The notes: a model not told the origin generated them from the sequence alone. Positions 1 through 9,337 are shown, numbered from the stretch's first letter. The stretch is 64,000 nucleotides of DNA from an uncultured Chitinophagaceae bacterium (GCA_937958995.1 CALGAP010000023.1:186001-250000), one strand, 5' to 3'. A program made the numbers and translations.

Positions 1-534
1 GCCACGCCGTACCTCAACACGGTGGTGAACGATGATGTGTATGGCGTTCAGTACGCCGCCATTTTGAAAAATATATATGCCCTGGGCGCCGGTATTGCAC
101 ATGGTTTGGAGTATGGCGATAATTTCCTGAGCGTGCTGATAGCCAACTGCGCCGATGAAATGGCCGGCTACCTGCGCAAGGTCGGCATCAGGCATATCGA
201 GGTGGGCGTGCATGAAAGCGAAGACCCCGTTACCCACCGCAAGAGCCCGAACTATGCCGCTTCGGTGTACCTGGGCGACCTGCTGGTGACCTGTTATTCT
301 CTTTTCAGCCGCAACCGCACCTTTGGCAACATGATAGGTAAGGGCTATTCGGTAAAAGCTGCCCGACTGGAAATGAATATGGTAGCCGAAGGATACTTCG
401 CCAGCAAGTGTATCTGGTTAGTTAACAAAACAATAGGAGCGGAAATGCCCATTGCTGACACTATTTACCGTATCTTATGGGAAAATGTTAAACCCAGCGA
501 AGGGTTTAACCTGATCGAGGAAGTCCTCGTCTAA
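1..534 (+). CDS. gpsA: NAD(P)-dependent glycerol-3-phosphate dehydrogenase, C-terminal part (5' truncated)
   Basis: The reading frame is open from base 1 and stops at 532-534, so the N-terminal Rossmann domain lies outside the window. What remains is the helical C-terminal substrate domain of GpsA, which reduces dihydroxyacetone phosphate to sn-glycerol 3-phosphate for phospholipid synthesis. The recognisable family segment is LKNIYALGAGIAHG, containing the catalytic Lys, followed by the GKGYSVKAA region that matches the GxGxSxxxA loop of the family. The protein is cytosolic. Nothing looks broken; the truncation is only the window edge. It is followed by a 117-base gap before the convergent hemW stop. 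Confidence 0.9.
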   Translation, partial: ATPYLNTVVNDDVYGVQYAAILKNIYALGAGIAHGLEYGDNFLSVLIANCADEMAGYLRKVGIRHIEVGVHESEDPVTHRKSPNYAASVYLGDLLVTCYSLFSRNRTFGNMIGKGYSVKAARLEMNMVAEGYFASKCIWLVNKTIGAEMPIADTIYRILWENVKPSEGFNLIEEVLV

Positions 535-541
535 CAGTTCA

Positions 542-661
542 ATGCCCCTCTCATATTCTACATATGGAACCCTGGCAATACTGATCATGATCGGTATTTT
601 ATCGCTGAACCATCTTATTCAGTATCTCCGCCACAGGCGGCACAGGCATCCTAATCCATAA
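542..661 (+). CDS. possible 39-residue small membrane protein
   Basis: An ATG-initiated frame of 39 codons lies between gpsA and the convergent hemW. Its last 11 bases overlap the hemW stop region. The predicted peptide has one hydrophobic stretch (about residues 9-25, TLAILIMIGILSL core) and then a strongly basic His/Arg tail (RHRRHRH), which is the composition of a single-pass small membrane protein. There is no recognisable ribosome binding site, which is not informative in Bacteroidota. I do not recognise a family; chance occurrence is quite possible. Confidence 0.25.
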   Translation: MPLSYSTYGTLAILIMIGILSLNHLIQYLRHRRHRHPNP

Positions 662-1778
662 ACAGGTCGGCGGCTATGCCATCGGCAAATAATTTTCCCT
701 CATTGGTCAATTGAAAGCGGTTATCGCGCTGCAGTAATTTACCGCTATGCATGTATTTACTGCCACTTTGCAGAAGTCGTTCTGCCACATCCTGCCCGAA
801 ATTCTTTGAAACAAATTCCAGGTCCAATCCTTCCATGGTGCGCAGAGAGGTCATGATATATTCGTTGATGCGCTGGCGGTGGGTGAGCTCTTCTTTTTCG
901 AAAGGCAGTTCATTGCGCAACAGGGCCTTTATATAAAGCGCATTGTTGGCGACATTCCATTGGCGGCTTTTGCCATTGTAGGAATGCGCGGAAGGACCGA
1001 TCCCCAGGTAATATTCACCGCTCCAGTATGAACTATTGTGGCGGCTGCGCATACCCGGTTTGGCAAAATTGGAGATCTCGTAATGTTCATAGCCTTCCTG
1101 CTGCATGCGGCGAATCAGGTGAGTAAATTGACGAGCCTGTGTTTCGGAATCAGTATTGGCTATTTTATTTTTCCGGATCATGTGTTCAAGGGCGGTGCCT
1201 TGTTCTACTGTAAGGGCGTAGCAGGAAAGATGCGGCACACCGGCATGCACGGCTTCGGATATATTATAGTCCCAGTTTTCATCTGTCAACGTAGGTGTTC
1301 CATATATCAGGTCGATGGTGAGGTTGGAAAAACCGGCATCCTGCGACATTTTAATGGAACTTTTCGCCTGCTGCGCGTTGTGGGCGCGGTTCATCCAGCG
1401 GAGGTCGGCCTCGAAAAATGATTGAATGCCGATGCTGAGGCGGTTGATACCCGAATGGCGCCATGCATCCAGTTGTTCCTGCGTTATATCATCGGGATTG
1501 GCTTCGAGGGTAAGCTCGGCGCCGGGCTGCACGTTGAATTGCTGGTAAAGCGCAGACAAAATGCTTTGCAGCTCGCCCGCTTCAAGCAGGGAAGGAGTGC
1601 CGCCACCGAAATAGATCGTCTCTACAGGTAAACCCTGCAGGTAATCTTTTTGTAAACTAATCTCTTTCAATAAAGCCTGTAAAAAATCGTTCTTAGCTTT
1701 CAGCGAAGTGGAAAAATGGAAATTGCAGTAATGGCAGGCACGCCTGCAAAAAGGAATATGGATATAAATCCCTGCCAC
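651..1778 (-). CDS. hemW: HemW-like radical SAM protein (formerly oxygen-independent coproporphyrinogen III oxidase-like)
   Basis: A 375-residue radical SAM enzyme of the HemN/HemW family with the cluster motif CRRACHYC near residues 11-18 (CxxxCxxC), followed by the IYFGGGTPSLL SAM-binding segment and the ANPDD region. The length (about 375 rather than about 455) and the short N-terminus (MAGIYIHIPFC) point to HemW, a heme chaperone that delivers heme to respiratory proteins, rather than the true coproporphyrinogen dehydrogenase HemN. The start is GTG at 1778. A perfect -7 element for this strand (TACCTTTGC) lies at 1820-1828. The gene is transcribed divergently from the Omp85 gene, and the two 5' regions are almost back to back. 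Confidence 0.9.
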   Translation of the reverse strand: MAGIYIHIPFCRRACHYCNFHFSTSLKAKNDFLQALLKEISLQKDYLQGLPVETIYFGGGTPSLLEAGELQSILSALYQQFNVQPGAELTLEANPDDITQEQLDAWRHSGINRLSIGIQSFFEADLRWMNRAHNAQQAKSSIKMSQDAGFSNLTIDLIYGTPTLTDENWDYNISEAVHAGVPHLSCYALTVEQGTALEHMIRKNKIANTDSETQARQFTHLIRRMQQEGYEHYEISNFAKPGMRSRHNSSYWSGEYYLGIGPSAHSYNGKSRQWNVANNALYIKALLRNELPFEKEELTHRQRINEYIMTSLRTMEGLDLEFVSKNFGQDVAERLLQSGSKYMHSGKLLQRDNRFQLTNEGKLFADGIAADLFMD

Positions 1779-1816
1779 CTGAGCCGTTTTTATTGGAATT
1801 TTGCTGCTTTAATAAT

Positions 1817-3625
1817 ATGGCAAAGGTAGATGTATATGGTCATAAGCGGATGATGCTGTTGCTGGCGCTAATATGCCTGCTGCCTTTGTCGATGCTCGGT
1901 CAGTATCGGTTAATTATCAGGCCGGTAGATAAAGACTCGGTTTTTGTGCAACAAAACCTGAAACTGCAGCCCAGCTTTCGCAATATGGATTTCTGCCGGG
2001 AATATGTTTCCGGTCTACCCAACCTGCTTCGCACCAAGGGGTATGCCGCCGCCTCGGTTGATAGTGTGCATTTCGATTCCACCTTTGCCATTGTGAGCCT
2101 ATATGTGGGGGAGGGCTTTCGGTTAGTAAACCTTAACACCGATTCGGTTGACAAAAAACTGCTGGATGCGGTAGCCCTTTTTAAGAAAGGCGGAAATGAG
2201 CGGCCGCTCAACTTTCACCAGGTGCAGACCATGCAGGAAAAAATGCTCGACTACCTGGAGAACAATGGTTACCCTTTTGCCAAGATAACGCTCGACAGCA
2301 TTGGTATGACCGAAGAGGGACTACATGCAAAGCTGAAAGTAGATAAAGGACCGCTATATACCATCGATAGTATCCGCAACTATGGCAACGCACGCATCAA
2401 CTCCAACTTTCTGCAAAGACATTTATCCATCATGAACGGCAGCATTTACAAAAAGGAAAAATTATTGCTGGTAAGTAAAAAGCTGAGTGAGCTGCCTTAT
2501 GTGCAGGAGCAACAGCCCTGGACGCTCACGCGCCTTGGCACGGGTTCTATTCTTGACCTGTATCTCGATACCAGGAAGAGCAGCCAGGTGAATGTATTGA
2601 TCGGTCTTTTGCCCAACAACTCGCAATTGCTGAGCAATAAGCTACTGGTAACCGGTGAGGCTACTATCAATTTAAAAAATGCCCTGGGCAATGGTGAGAC
2701 TATCGCCCTTAACTGGCAACAAATACAACCAAAATCGCCGCGATTGAACCTCGCCTTTCAGCAACCCTATCTGTTCCGGTCGCCATTTGGTGTGAACCTG
2801 GGTTTTGATTTATTCAAGAAAGACTCTTCGTTCGTGAACATCAGTATGCTGTTGGGTGCTATGTACACCGTTAGCTCTTCTCAAACGGGAAGCGTATTTG
2901 TGCAAAACTTGCGTACTACGCTGCTCACCGTAGATACTTTTGCGGTGAAGAACAACCGCCGACTGCCCATAGAAGCCGACGTGAGCTCGGTGAACTTCGG
3001 CGTGCAGTATGAATTTTACAATACCGACTACCGCTTCAACCCGCGCAAGGGAAATGAATTTCAGATTACCGCTACGGTGGGAACGAAGAAAGTGAAGAAG
3101 AATAATGTGATTGTAAAACTGGTTGACCAAAACGACCCGGACTATGATTTCAACTCTTTATACGATACCATTCAGCTGAGCGCCTACCAGTTTCGCGTGA
3201 AGGGCAGCGCAGCGCATTTCTTTAAACTGTCGAGGGCTTCTACCATTAAAGTGGGCGTGAATGGCGGATGGTTTCAAAGCCCGAATATTTTCCGCAATGA
3301 ACTGTTCCAGATAGGGGGGTATAAATTGTTGCGCGGTTTTGATGAGGAAAGCATTTTTGCTTCGCAATATGCGGTGGGAACGGTGGAGTATCGATACCTG
3401 ATGGGACAAAACTCGTTCCTGTTTGCCTTTGTGGATATGGGCTGGGCTAAGAATACTGCTGCTTCTAACAGTTACAGCAACAGTTTCCAGGGGGCGGGTC
3501 TCGGCATGGCTTTCGAAACAAAAGCAGGCATATTCAATATATCGTATGCGGCGGGCAAACGTGATGACACGAAGCTGAATCTTCGTCAATCGAAAATTCA
3601 CTTGGGATATGTGAATTATTTTTAG
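1817..3625 (+). CDS. Omp85-family outer membrane protein (TamA/BamA-like surface antigen)
   Basis: About 602 residues: an N-terminal signal peptide (basic n-region then LLLALICLLPLSMLG), one or two POTRA-like segments (roughly residues 75-235, including a YTIDSIRNYGN stretch), and a C-terminal 16-stranded-barrel domain of the bacterial surface antigen type. The diagnostic LRGF motif of Omp85 proteins is present near residue 510 (KLLRGFDEES). The C-terminus ends in an aromatic residue (NYF). With few POTRA-like segments it is closer to TamA-like or accessory Omp85 proteins than to the essential BamA. A longer frame begins with TTG at 1793; ATG at 1817 gives a normal signal peptide, and ATG at 1850 is a shorter alternative. 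The product should sit in the outer membrane. Confidence 0.85.
   Translation: MAKVDVYGHKRMMLLLALICLLPLSMLGQYRLIIRPVDKDSVFVQQNLKLQPSFRNMDFCREYVSGLPNLLRTKGYAAASVDSVHFDSTFAIVSLYVGEGFRLVNLNTDSVDKKLLDAVALFKKGGNERPLNFHQVQTMQEKMLDYLENNGYPFAKITLDSIGMTEEGLHAKLKVDKGPLYTIDSIRNYGNARINSNFLQRHLSIMNGSIYKKEKLLLVSKKLSELPYVQEQQPWTLTRLGTGSILDLYLDTRKSSQVNVLIGLLPNNSQLLSNKLLVTGEATINLKNALGNGETIALNWQQIQPKSPRLNLAFQQPYLFRSPFGVNLGFDLFKKDSSFVNISMLLGAMYTVSSSQTGSVFVQNLRTTLLTVDTFAVKNNRRLPIEADVSSVNFGVQYEFYNTDYRFNPRKGNEFQITATVGTKKVKKNNVIVKLVDQNDPDYDFNSLYDTIQLSAYQFRVKGSAAHFFKLSRASTIKVGVNGGWFQSPNIFRNELFQIGGYKLLRGFDEESIFASQYAVGTVEYRYLMGQNSFLFAFVDMGWAKNTAASNSYSNSFQGAGLGMAFETKAGIFNISYAAGKRDDTKLNLRQSKIHLGYVNYF
1820..1828 (-). promoter_or_regulatory. 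Bacteroidota -7 promoter element for hemW
   Basis: On the minus strand the bases read TACCTTTGC, a perfect TAnnTTTGC match, about 42 bases before the GTG of hemW. I see no clear TTG at the -33 position. The element overlaps the likely start codon region of the divergent Omp85 gene. Confidence 0.5.
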
Positions 3626-3656
3626 CTATTTGCAAACGCAAACCTGAAACTACTCA

Positions 3657-4775
3657 GTGAAAATACCTTTACTAATCCTTTTTTTCTGTTCGGTTTACTT
3701 TGGCGCGCTGGCGCAAACCGATACCGTGCCCCGGCAGGATACACCTGTCACCAGGAAGCAGGATAGTGTAAGGCAGAAACCCGACAGCGTGCGCGCTACC
3801 GATACCGTTCGCCGCGTTCCTGTGGTTCGGGACACCACGGCCACGCGCGCCACCACACGTGATTCCGCTGCAAAGCCGGCTGCTCCCAAAACGGAAGTGC
3901 GTTTACCCGATACTACAGAACCCGCCACAACGGAGGTAGCGGCAGTGCGTAATCAAATACTGGAGAGAACCGTGAAAGGAAAACTGCTGCCCGGTTATGT
4001 AGCCGACAGCCTTCCCAACATTTCGCGCATCAATCTTTCGCAGGCGGTCTTACGTCAGCATCCATACTATAAGTTCTTTGACGAACCGATGGCCATGGCC
4101 GTGCAGGAGAAAAAGGTGAACGGTCGTGAAAGTATTTTCTACTTCATGGTGGGATTGATGCTCTACTTCGGTTTTATCAGGCTTGCTTTTGGTAAGTACC
4201 TCGACAACCTGGTCACGCTTTTCTTCCGCGCTACCATGCGCCAGCAGCAGCTGCGCGACCAGTTGCTGCAATCGCCCTTACCATCGCTTTTCATGAACTT
4301 ATTGTTTTTTGTCAACGGCGGCTTCTTTATAGCGATGTTGGCCAGGCATTATAATGTGGTGCCTATTACCAACCAGTGGCTGCTTTTCGGCTATTGCTCG
4401 GCCTTACTCATGCTCATCTATCTGGGTAAGTTTATCGTGCTGAAGCTGGCGGGCTGGATCTTCAATGTGACGCAAGCTACCGATACTTACATCTTTATAG
4501 TGTTCCTGGTAAACAAGATGATCGGCATTTTTTTACTGCCTGTGTTGGTGGTGATGGCCTTTGCGGGCCCGGCTTTGTTTGAGGTGGTGATGACGCTGGC
4601 CTTCCTGGTGCTCGTTATATTTTACATTTATCGATTCATAATTTCTTATAAGCCAATACGGAATGAAATTAAATTAAGCCGTTTGCATTTTTTTATTTAC
4701 CTTTGCGCCTTCGAAATAGCACCCCTCCTATTGATTTACAAGGTGTTATTGATATTTGTGGAAAGAGTTTATTAA
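3657..4775 (+). CDS. DUF4271 domain-containing membrane protein
   Basis: 372 residues starting at GTG 3657. After a signal-like segment (LLILFFCSVYFGALA) comes a low-complexity region (about residues 20-85) full of DT, DSV and R repeats. A helical membrane domain follows, with about five to six hydrophobic segments between residues 155 and 370. This is the DUF4271 layout known only from Bacteroidota. The gene stands directly before hemD, a neighbourhood I recall as common in the phylum; the function is unknown. The start codon is only 31 bases after the Omp85 stop, so cotranscription is likely. The hemD promoter overlaps the end of this gene. Confidence 0.75.
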   Translation: MKIPLLILFFCSVYFGALAQTDTVPRQDTPVTRKQDSVRQKPDSVRATDTVRRVPVVRDTTATRATTRDSAAKPAAPKTEVRLPDTTEPATTEVAAVRNQILERTVKGKLLPGYVADSLPNISRINLSQAVLRQHPYYKFFDEPMAMAVQEKKVNGRESIFYFMVGLMLYFGFIRLAFGKYLDNLVTLFFRATMRQQQLRDQLLQSPLPSLFMNLLFFVNGGFFIAMLARHYNVVPITNQWLLFGYCSALLMLIYLGKFIVLKLAGWIFNVTQATDTYIFIVFLVNKMIGIFLLPVLVVMAFAGPALFEVVMTLAFLVLVIFYIYRFIISYKPIRNEIKLSRLHFFIYLCAFEIAPLLLIYKVLLIFVERVY

Positions 4776-4780
4776 CTTTG
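4749..4780 (+). promoter_or_regulatory. promoter for hemD (TTG-N21-TAACTTTG)
   Basis: A -33-like TTG at 4749-4751 and a -7 element TAACTTTG at 4773-4780 are separated by 21 bases. The -7 element overlaps the stop codon of the DUF4271 gene and lies 22 bases before the hemD ATG, so hemD probably has its own transcript. Confidence 0.5.
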
Positions 4781-4802
4781 GAATAATCCATACTTCAAAA
4801 CT

Positions 4803-5603
4803 ATGGTTAAAAACGGGGCTAAAAATGTAGGAGGTGCTGCACCTTCGATCAAGAAAATACTGATTACTCAACCCAGGCCTGAAAGTGATAAATCGCCGTA
4901 CTACGAGCTTGCCAGAAAGTACAACGTACAATTAGATTTTCACCCCTTTATTCGCCTGGAGGGGATTCCTGCGAAAGAATTCCGGAAGCAAAAGATTGAA
5001 ATCAACCAGTACACCGCGGTGATTTTCACCAGCCGGAACGCTATTGACCATTTCTTCCGGATTTGCGAGGAATTAAAGATCAGCGTATCGCAGGATACCA
5101 AGTATTTCTGTATCACCGAGGCTGTTGCACTGTATCTTCAGAAATTCATTCTCTATCGCAAACGCAAAGTGTTCTATGGCGCCGACGGCACCAATAAGAG
5201 CATGTTTGATGTGATCAACAAGCATAAGGAGAATGAAAAATTCCTTTATTGCTGCTCCGAAAACCAGCAGGATAACGAGATCATCAACTGGCTGAAGGCA
5301 AACAATTGTGGTTTTGCTACTCCATTCATGTACCGCACCATCAGCAATGATGTGAAGGAAGTGCTCGACAAAAACGAATACGATATCATTTGCTTCTTTA
5401 CCCCCAGCGGTGTAAGGAGTCTTTTCGATAACTATCCCCGCTTCAAGCAAAACGGAACACTTATCGGCGCCTTTGGCAACAACACCTCCCGCGCCGTAGA
5501 AGATGCCGGCCTCAAGCTCGACATCGTGGCCCCGCAACCGCAGAAACCTTCGATGGTAGCGGCGCTGGATCATTATCTGGCGAGTGTTCTCAAGAAAAAA
5601 TAG
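4803..5603 (+). CDS. hemD: uroporphyrinogen-III synthase
   Basis: 266 residues with the two-lobed HemD fold. The N-terminal lobe begins KKILITQPRPES, and the region with FTSRNAIDHFF (about residues 78-88) matches the conserved TSxNav segment. The second lobe contains the ICFFTPSGVRSLF stretch, which matches the FTSpSgv element near the active-site cleft, and ends with an AFGNNTSRAVEDAGL segment that matches the IGxxTaxaxxxxG motif. The enzyme cyclises hydroxymethylbilane to uroporphyrinogen III in the cytosol. Together with hemW upstream and a heme-type receptor further on, it adds to a heme theme in the window, but no other heme biosynthesis genes are adjacent. Confidence 0.85.
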   Translation: MVKNGAKNVGGAAPSIKKILITQPRPESDKSPYYELARKYNVQLDFHPFIRLEGIPAKEFRKQKIEINQYTAVIFTSRNAIDHFFRICEELKISVSQDTKYFCITEAVALYLQKFILYRKRKVFYGADGTNKSMFDVINKHKENEKFLYCCSENQQDNEIINWLKANNCGFATPFMYRTISNDVKEVLDKNEYDIICFFTPSGVRSLFDNYPRFKQNGTLIGAFGNNTSRAVEDAGLKLDIVAPQPQKPSMVAALDHYLASVLKKK

Positions 5604-5608
5604 TGGCT

Positions 5609-5735
5609 TGAAGGAAAATTGAAAAAGGAACAGGGAAGGACGAATAAGGAAGTTTGAAGTAAAGGCAAGAATTTTGCTTTTTAAATTCATTCAATATTCC
5701 TTGTTCAACCTTCCCTGTTCATTTTTCAATCTTCA
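5609..5735. repeat. long imperfect inverted repeat between hemD and the DUF255 gene
   Basis: The arm at about 5609-5656 (purine-rich, with GAACAGGGAAGG) is nearly complementary to the arm at about 5691-5735 (CCTTCCCTGTTC), and the 34-base centre can fold as well. The whole gap could form one long hairpin ending a few bases before the next ATG. It may act as a terminator for hemD or as a processing structure; similar but different-sequence elements occur elsewhere in the window. Confidence 0.7.
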
Positions 5736-5738
5736 TTT

Positions 5739-7778
5739 ATGGCCAATCGACTCATCCACGAAACCAGCCCCTATCTTTTGCAGCACGCACACAATCCTGT
5801 TGATTGGTATCCATGGGGTGAAGAGGCTTTGAACAGGGCCAGGCACGAGAATAAACCGATACTGGTGAGCATAGGGTATGCGGCCTGCCATTGGTGTCAT
5901 GTGATGGAAAAAGAAAGTTTTGAAGATGAGGAGACGGCGCGCTTCATGAACGAGCATTTTATCAATATCAAAATTGATCGCGAGGAGCGGCCCGACCTGG
6001 ATCATATTTATATGGACGCCGTGCAGGCGATGACCGGCAGTGGGGGCTGGCCGCTGAATGTTTTTCTGACTCCTGAGGGAAAGCCATTCTATGGCGGCAC
6101 CTATTTTCCACCTAAGGCGATGTATAACAGGCCTTCGTGGAAGGATATACTCAACGGCGTGGCGCAGGCGTATGCGCAAAAGCGGGACGAGGTGGAACTG
6201 CAGGCGGCTAACCTTACGCAGCATCTGTTCCAGGCTAACTCGTTCGGGATGCAGGCTTTAGCGGGCGATCTGGTGGAACATTTCAAAGTGGAAAAGGTGC
6301 ATGAAATGTTCCGCAACATTATGAAAAATGCCGACCGGCAGGATGGCGGTTTCGGCCGCGCGCCCAAATTTCCCCAGAGTTTTGTCATACAGTATTTACT
6401 CCACTATTATTACCACACCAAAAACCAGGATGCCCTGGACCAGGCATGTCTTAGCCTGGATAAAATGATATATGGCGGCATCCACGATCAGCTGGGTGGC
6501 GGATTTGCCCGGTACTCCACCGATGGCGAGTGGCTGGTGCCGCATTTTGAAAAAATGCTGTACGATAATGCTTTGCTGGTGAATGTATTGTCTGAAGCCT
6601 ACCAGCTTACCGGCAAGCCGCTTTACCGCCGCGCGATCGAACAGACCATTGGTTTTGTACAGCGCGAACTGAGCTCGCCCGAAGGCGGTTTTTATTCCGC
6701 GCTTGATGCCGACAGCGAAGGGGTGGAGGGTAAGTTTTATGTATGGAGCAAGGCGGAGGTGGAATCGGTACTGGGCGAAGATGCCGCGCTGTTTTGCGAG
6801 TTTTATGATATCACGGAAAAAGGAAACTGGGAGCACAAGAACATATTGAACATCCGCAAGCCGCCGGAACAATTTGCTGCGGAGAGGAATATTGCTGTTG
6901 AGCAATTATTAACGAAGCTGGATGAAGGAAGGGCAAAATTATTGCAGTACAGAAACCGGCGGCCACGACCCCTTCTCGACGACAAGATCCTGTTGGGCTG
7001 GAATGCATTAATGATCACGGCGTTTTGCAAGGCCTATGGGGCTTTGGGAAATGAGGAATATGCCCGGATGGCGATGCATAATATGGAATTTATCCGGAAG
7101 CATTTTCGCGCGGCGAGTAAGGAATATTATCATGTGTACAAAGAATTGGCGAAATACCCAGCCTTTTTGGGTGACTACTCGTATTTAATACAGGCCCTGA
7201 TTCATTTGCAGGAGATAACCGGCCGGGCTGAATATCTTGACGAAGCCAGGGAATTGACAGAATGGGTGATTGAGCATTTCAGCGAGGAGGACACCGGTTA
7301 TTTTTACTTTACCCACCGCCACCAGCAGGATGTGATAGTGAGGAAGAAGGAGGTGTACGACGGGGCGGTTCCGTCGGGTAACTCAATAATGGCTTATAAT
7401 CTTTATTACCTGGGCGTGGTGTACGACGTGCAGGAGTGGCGGGAACGGTCGGCGAAGATTTGTGCACTATTGTCGCAGGCAGTTAGCAAGTACCCTACCT
7501 CATTTGGAGTGTGGGCAACGATGATCCAGGGGCTGACGTATTCCATCCCGGAAATTGTGATAATCGGTAATGATGTGGAACAGGTGCGCCGGGAATTTTT
7601 GCGTAGTTTCGTCCCCCTGCGAATTTTCCAGTCATCGGCACATGAAAACCCTGAATTCCCCCTGTTAGCCCGCAAGCCCTATTCACCGTTTACTCAATTG
7701 TTCCTATGTAAGAACTATGCTTGTCACCCCCCTGTTGGGACGGTTAACGACTTGATCCGCCTGATGATAACTGTGTAA
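5739..7778 (+). CDS. thioredoxin domain-containing protein (DUF255 / YyaL / spermatogenesis-associated 20 family)
   Basis: 679 residues of the conserved DUF255 architecture. The N-terminal thioredoxin-like domain (about residues 1-165) carries SIGYAACHWCHVM with a CxxC (CHWC), DREERPD, and GGWPLNVFLTP. It is followed by a large alpha/alpha-barrel domain similar to six-hairpin glycosidases and N-acylglucosamine 2-epimerases, with motifs such as HFEKMLYDNA. Members occur from bacteria to mammals; the molecular activity is not established. There is no signal peptide, so it is presumably cytosolic. The length is normal for the family. The start follows directly after the inverted repeat, and I see no -7 element. 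Confidence 0.88.
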   Translation: MANRLIHETSPYLLQHAHNPVDWYPWGEEALNRARHENKPILVSIGYAACHWCHVMEKESFEDEETARFMNEHFINIKIDREERPDLDHIYMDAVQAMTGSGGWPLNVFLTPEGKPFYGGTYFPPKAMYNRPSWKDILNGVAQAYAQKRDEVELQAANLTQHLFQANSFGMQALAGDLVEHFKVEKVHEMFRNIMKNADRQDGGFGRAPKFPQSFVIQYLLHYYYHTKNQDALDQACLSLDKMIYGGIHDQLGGGFARYSTDGEWLVPHFEKMLYDNALLVNVLSEAYQLTGKPLYRRAIEQTIGFVQRELSSPEGGFYSALDADSEGVEGKFYVWSKAEVESVLGEDAALFCEFYDITEKGNWEHKNILNIRKPPEQFAAERNIAVEQLLTKLDEGRAKLLQYRNRRPRPLLDDKILLGWNALMITAFCKAYGALGNEEYARMAMHNMEFIRKHFRAASKEYYHVYKELAKYPAFLGDYSYLIQALIHLQEITGRAEYLDEARELTEWVIEHFSEEDTGYFYFTHRHQQDVIVRKKEVYDGAVPSGNSIMAYNLYYLGVVYDVQEWRERSAKICALLSQAVSKYPTSFGVWATMIQGLTYSIPEIVIIGNDVEQVRREFLRSFVPLRIFQSSAHENPEFPLLARKPYSPFTQLFLCKNYACHPPVGTVNDLIRLMITV

Positions 7779-7874
7779 AACTTAATATTTTTTGAGATAC
7801 AATAAACTGATTACAAGCGTCGTTTTATCCATTGCCTGAGTTCTGTATTGCAGTTTTAAAAAATAAATTTAATC

Positions 7875-7906
7875 TTGTGATGAAGTCGGTAAAATTTTAT
7901 TTTTGC
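7875..7906 (+). promoter_or_regulatory. promoter of the gldKLMN operon (TTG-N20-TATTTTTGC)
   Basis: TTG at 7875-7877 and a perfect -7 element TATTTTTGC at 7898-7906 match the Bacteroidota housekeeping promoter. Transcription would begin near 7912, which rules out the upstream start at 7832 and supports ATG 7925 for gldK. Confidence 0.7.
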
Positions 7907-7924
7907 CCAATACCCTTTAATAAT

Positions 7925-9205
7925 ATGAAAATGAAGAACCTATCCGCGCTTTTCGCCCTCGTGGTTGTGTTGACCGCCACAGGTTGCAAGTTAGGAAAGT
8001 CCTCAAAAGGGTTGCCCAACGACGGCCAGTTACATGGCGTCGCCCCGGCATCCAAGTATAATATGCCGAAGCCCTTAGGGATGGTATATGTGCCCCCAGG
8101 CACTTTCCACATGGGTCCCAGCGATGAGGACGTAAACTATGCATATACTGCAAGGAACAAGCAAATATCCATTAATGGTTTCTGGATGGACGCTACCGAG
8201 ATTACGAACAACGAATATCGTCAGTTCGTATACTGGGTTCGCGATTCTATCGCTGCTACACACTTACAGTATGGTAAGGAAGTGGACGGCCGCTTTGTGA
8301 TTGACTGGAAAAAAGCGCAGACTATTAAATGGGGTGACAAGGCGACTATCGAGAAGATAGACCAGATGATCCTTTCACCCGAGAACAGGGTGTTTGGCAG
8401 AAAGGAAATCGATCCTGACAAGCTGATCTATCATTCAGAGATATTCGACCTGAAAGAAGCTTCCAAGCGTGAAAACATAGGCGTTCCCCGCTCTAAGTTC
8501 ATTATTAAGAAAGACACCAAGATCTATCCCGACACACTGGTATGGATGCGTGACTTCTCTTATTCATATAATGAACCGATGACGAAGCGCTATTTCAGCC
8601 ACCCTGCTTTCGGCAACTATCCGGTGGTAGGTGTGAACTGGAAACAGGCTACTGCGTTCTGCGAATGGAGAACTCACTACCAGAACTCGTACCTGGAAAG
8701 CAAGAAAAGAGCAACTGAAAATGACTTCCGTCTGCCTACCGAGGCTGAATGGGAATATGCAGCCCGTGGCGGCCGTTCGCAATCAATGTTCCCCTGGGGT
8801 AACTATTACCTGAGGAACCGCAAAGGCTGTCTGCTGGCCAACTTCAAACCTGGCCGCGGTAACTACCCGGAAGACGGTGCTTTCTATACTGCACGTGCCG
8901 ACGCTTACTGGCCTAATGACTTCGGTCTGTATTGTATGGCAGGTAACGTAGCAGAGTGGACTTCTTCTCTGTATTACGAAGGTGCTTACAACTTCCAACA
9001 CGATATGAACCCTGACATCCGTTTCAATGCAAGCGATGATGTTTCTCCCCGCATGAAACGTAAGGTTATTCGTGGCGGTAGCTGGAAAGATGTAGGATAC
9101 TTCCTGCAGACCAGTACCCGTAGTTACGAATACATGGACACCGCTAAGTCATACATTGGGTTCCGTACCGTGATAGATTTACCGGCCATGCAAAAGAAGC
9201 GTTAA
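7925..9205 (+). CDS. gldK: gliding motility / type IX secretion lipoprotein GldK (PorK)
   Basis: 426 residues from ATG 7925. A lipoprotein signal peptide ends in the lipobox LTATGC (Cys at residue 21). The rest is a formylglycine-generating-enzyme-like (SUMF1/FGE-sulfatase) fold with GMVYVPPGTFHMGP, DATEITNNEYRQF, RLPTEAEWEYAARGG, and VIRGGSW. GldK forms a periplasmic ring with GldN under the outer membrane and is part of the type IX secretion trans-envelope machine. The order K-L-M-N is intact downstream. The longer frame (from 7832) begins upstream of the promoter and would bury the signal peptide, so I reject it. Confidence 0.95.
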   Translation: MKMKNLSALFALVVVLTATGCKLGKSSKGLPNDGQLHGVAPASKYNMPKPLGMVYVPPGTFHMGPSDEDVNYAYTARNKQISINGFWMDATEITNNEYRQFVYWVRDSIAATHLQYGKEVDGRFVIDWKKAQTIKWGDKATIEKIDQMILSPENRVFGRKEIDPDKLIYHSEIFDLKEASKRENIGVPRSKFIIKKDTKIYPDTLVWMRDFSYSYNEPMTKRYFSHPAFGNYPVVGVNWKQATAFCEWRTHYQNSYLESKKRATENDFRLPTEAEWEYAARGGRSQSMFPWGNYYLRNRKGCLLANFKPGRGNYPEDGAFYTARADAYWPNDFGLYCMAGNVAEWTSSLYYEGAYNFQHDMNPDIRFNASDDVSPRMKRKVIRGGSWKDVGYFLQTSTRSYEYMDTAKSYIGFRTVIDLPAMQKKR

Positions 9206-9337
9206 AACCTGCTTAAGAGTAAAATTTTTTGACGGCGATACCGTTTTAAAACAGCTTGATTTGGCTTAAAAATCAAAATAGAATTGTATTCTCATAACCC
9301 TTAAAAATCCGTTTTCTAACCATTTAAATTTAAAATT

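Noticed and set aside
5073..5690. 205-codon open frame antisense to hemD
   Set aside because: It lies opposite a clear hemD gene and has no recognisable motif or promoter; it is a composition effect of the coding strand.
7832..7924. Upstream extension of gldK
   Set aside because: It begins before the consensus promoter at 7875-7906 and would place 31 residues in front of a perfect lipoprotein signal peptide.
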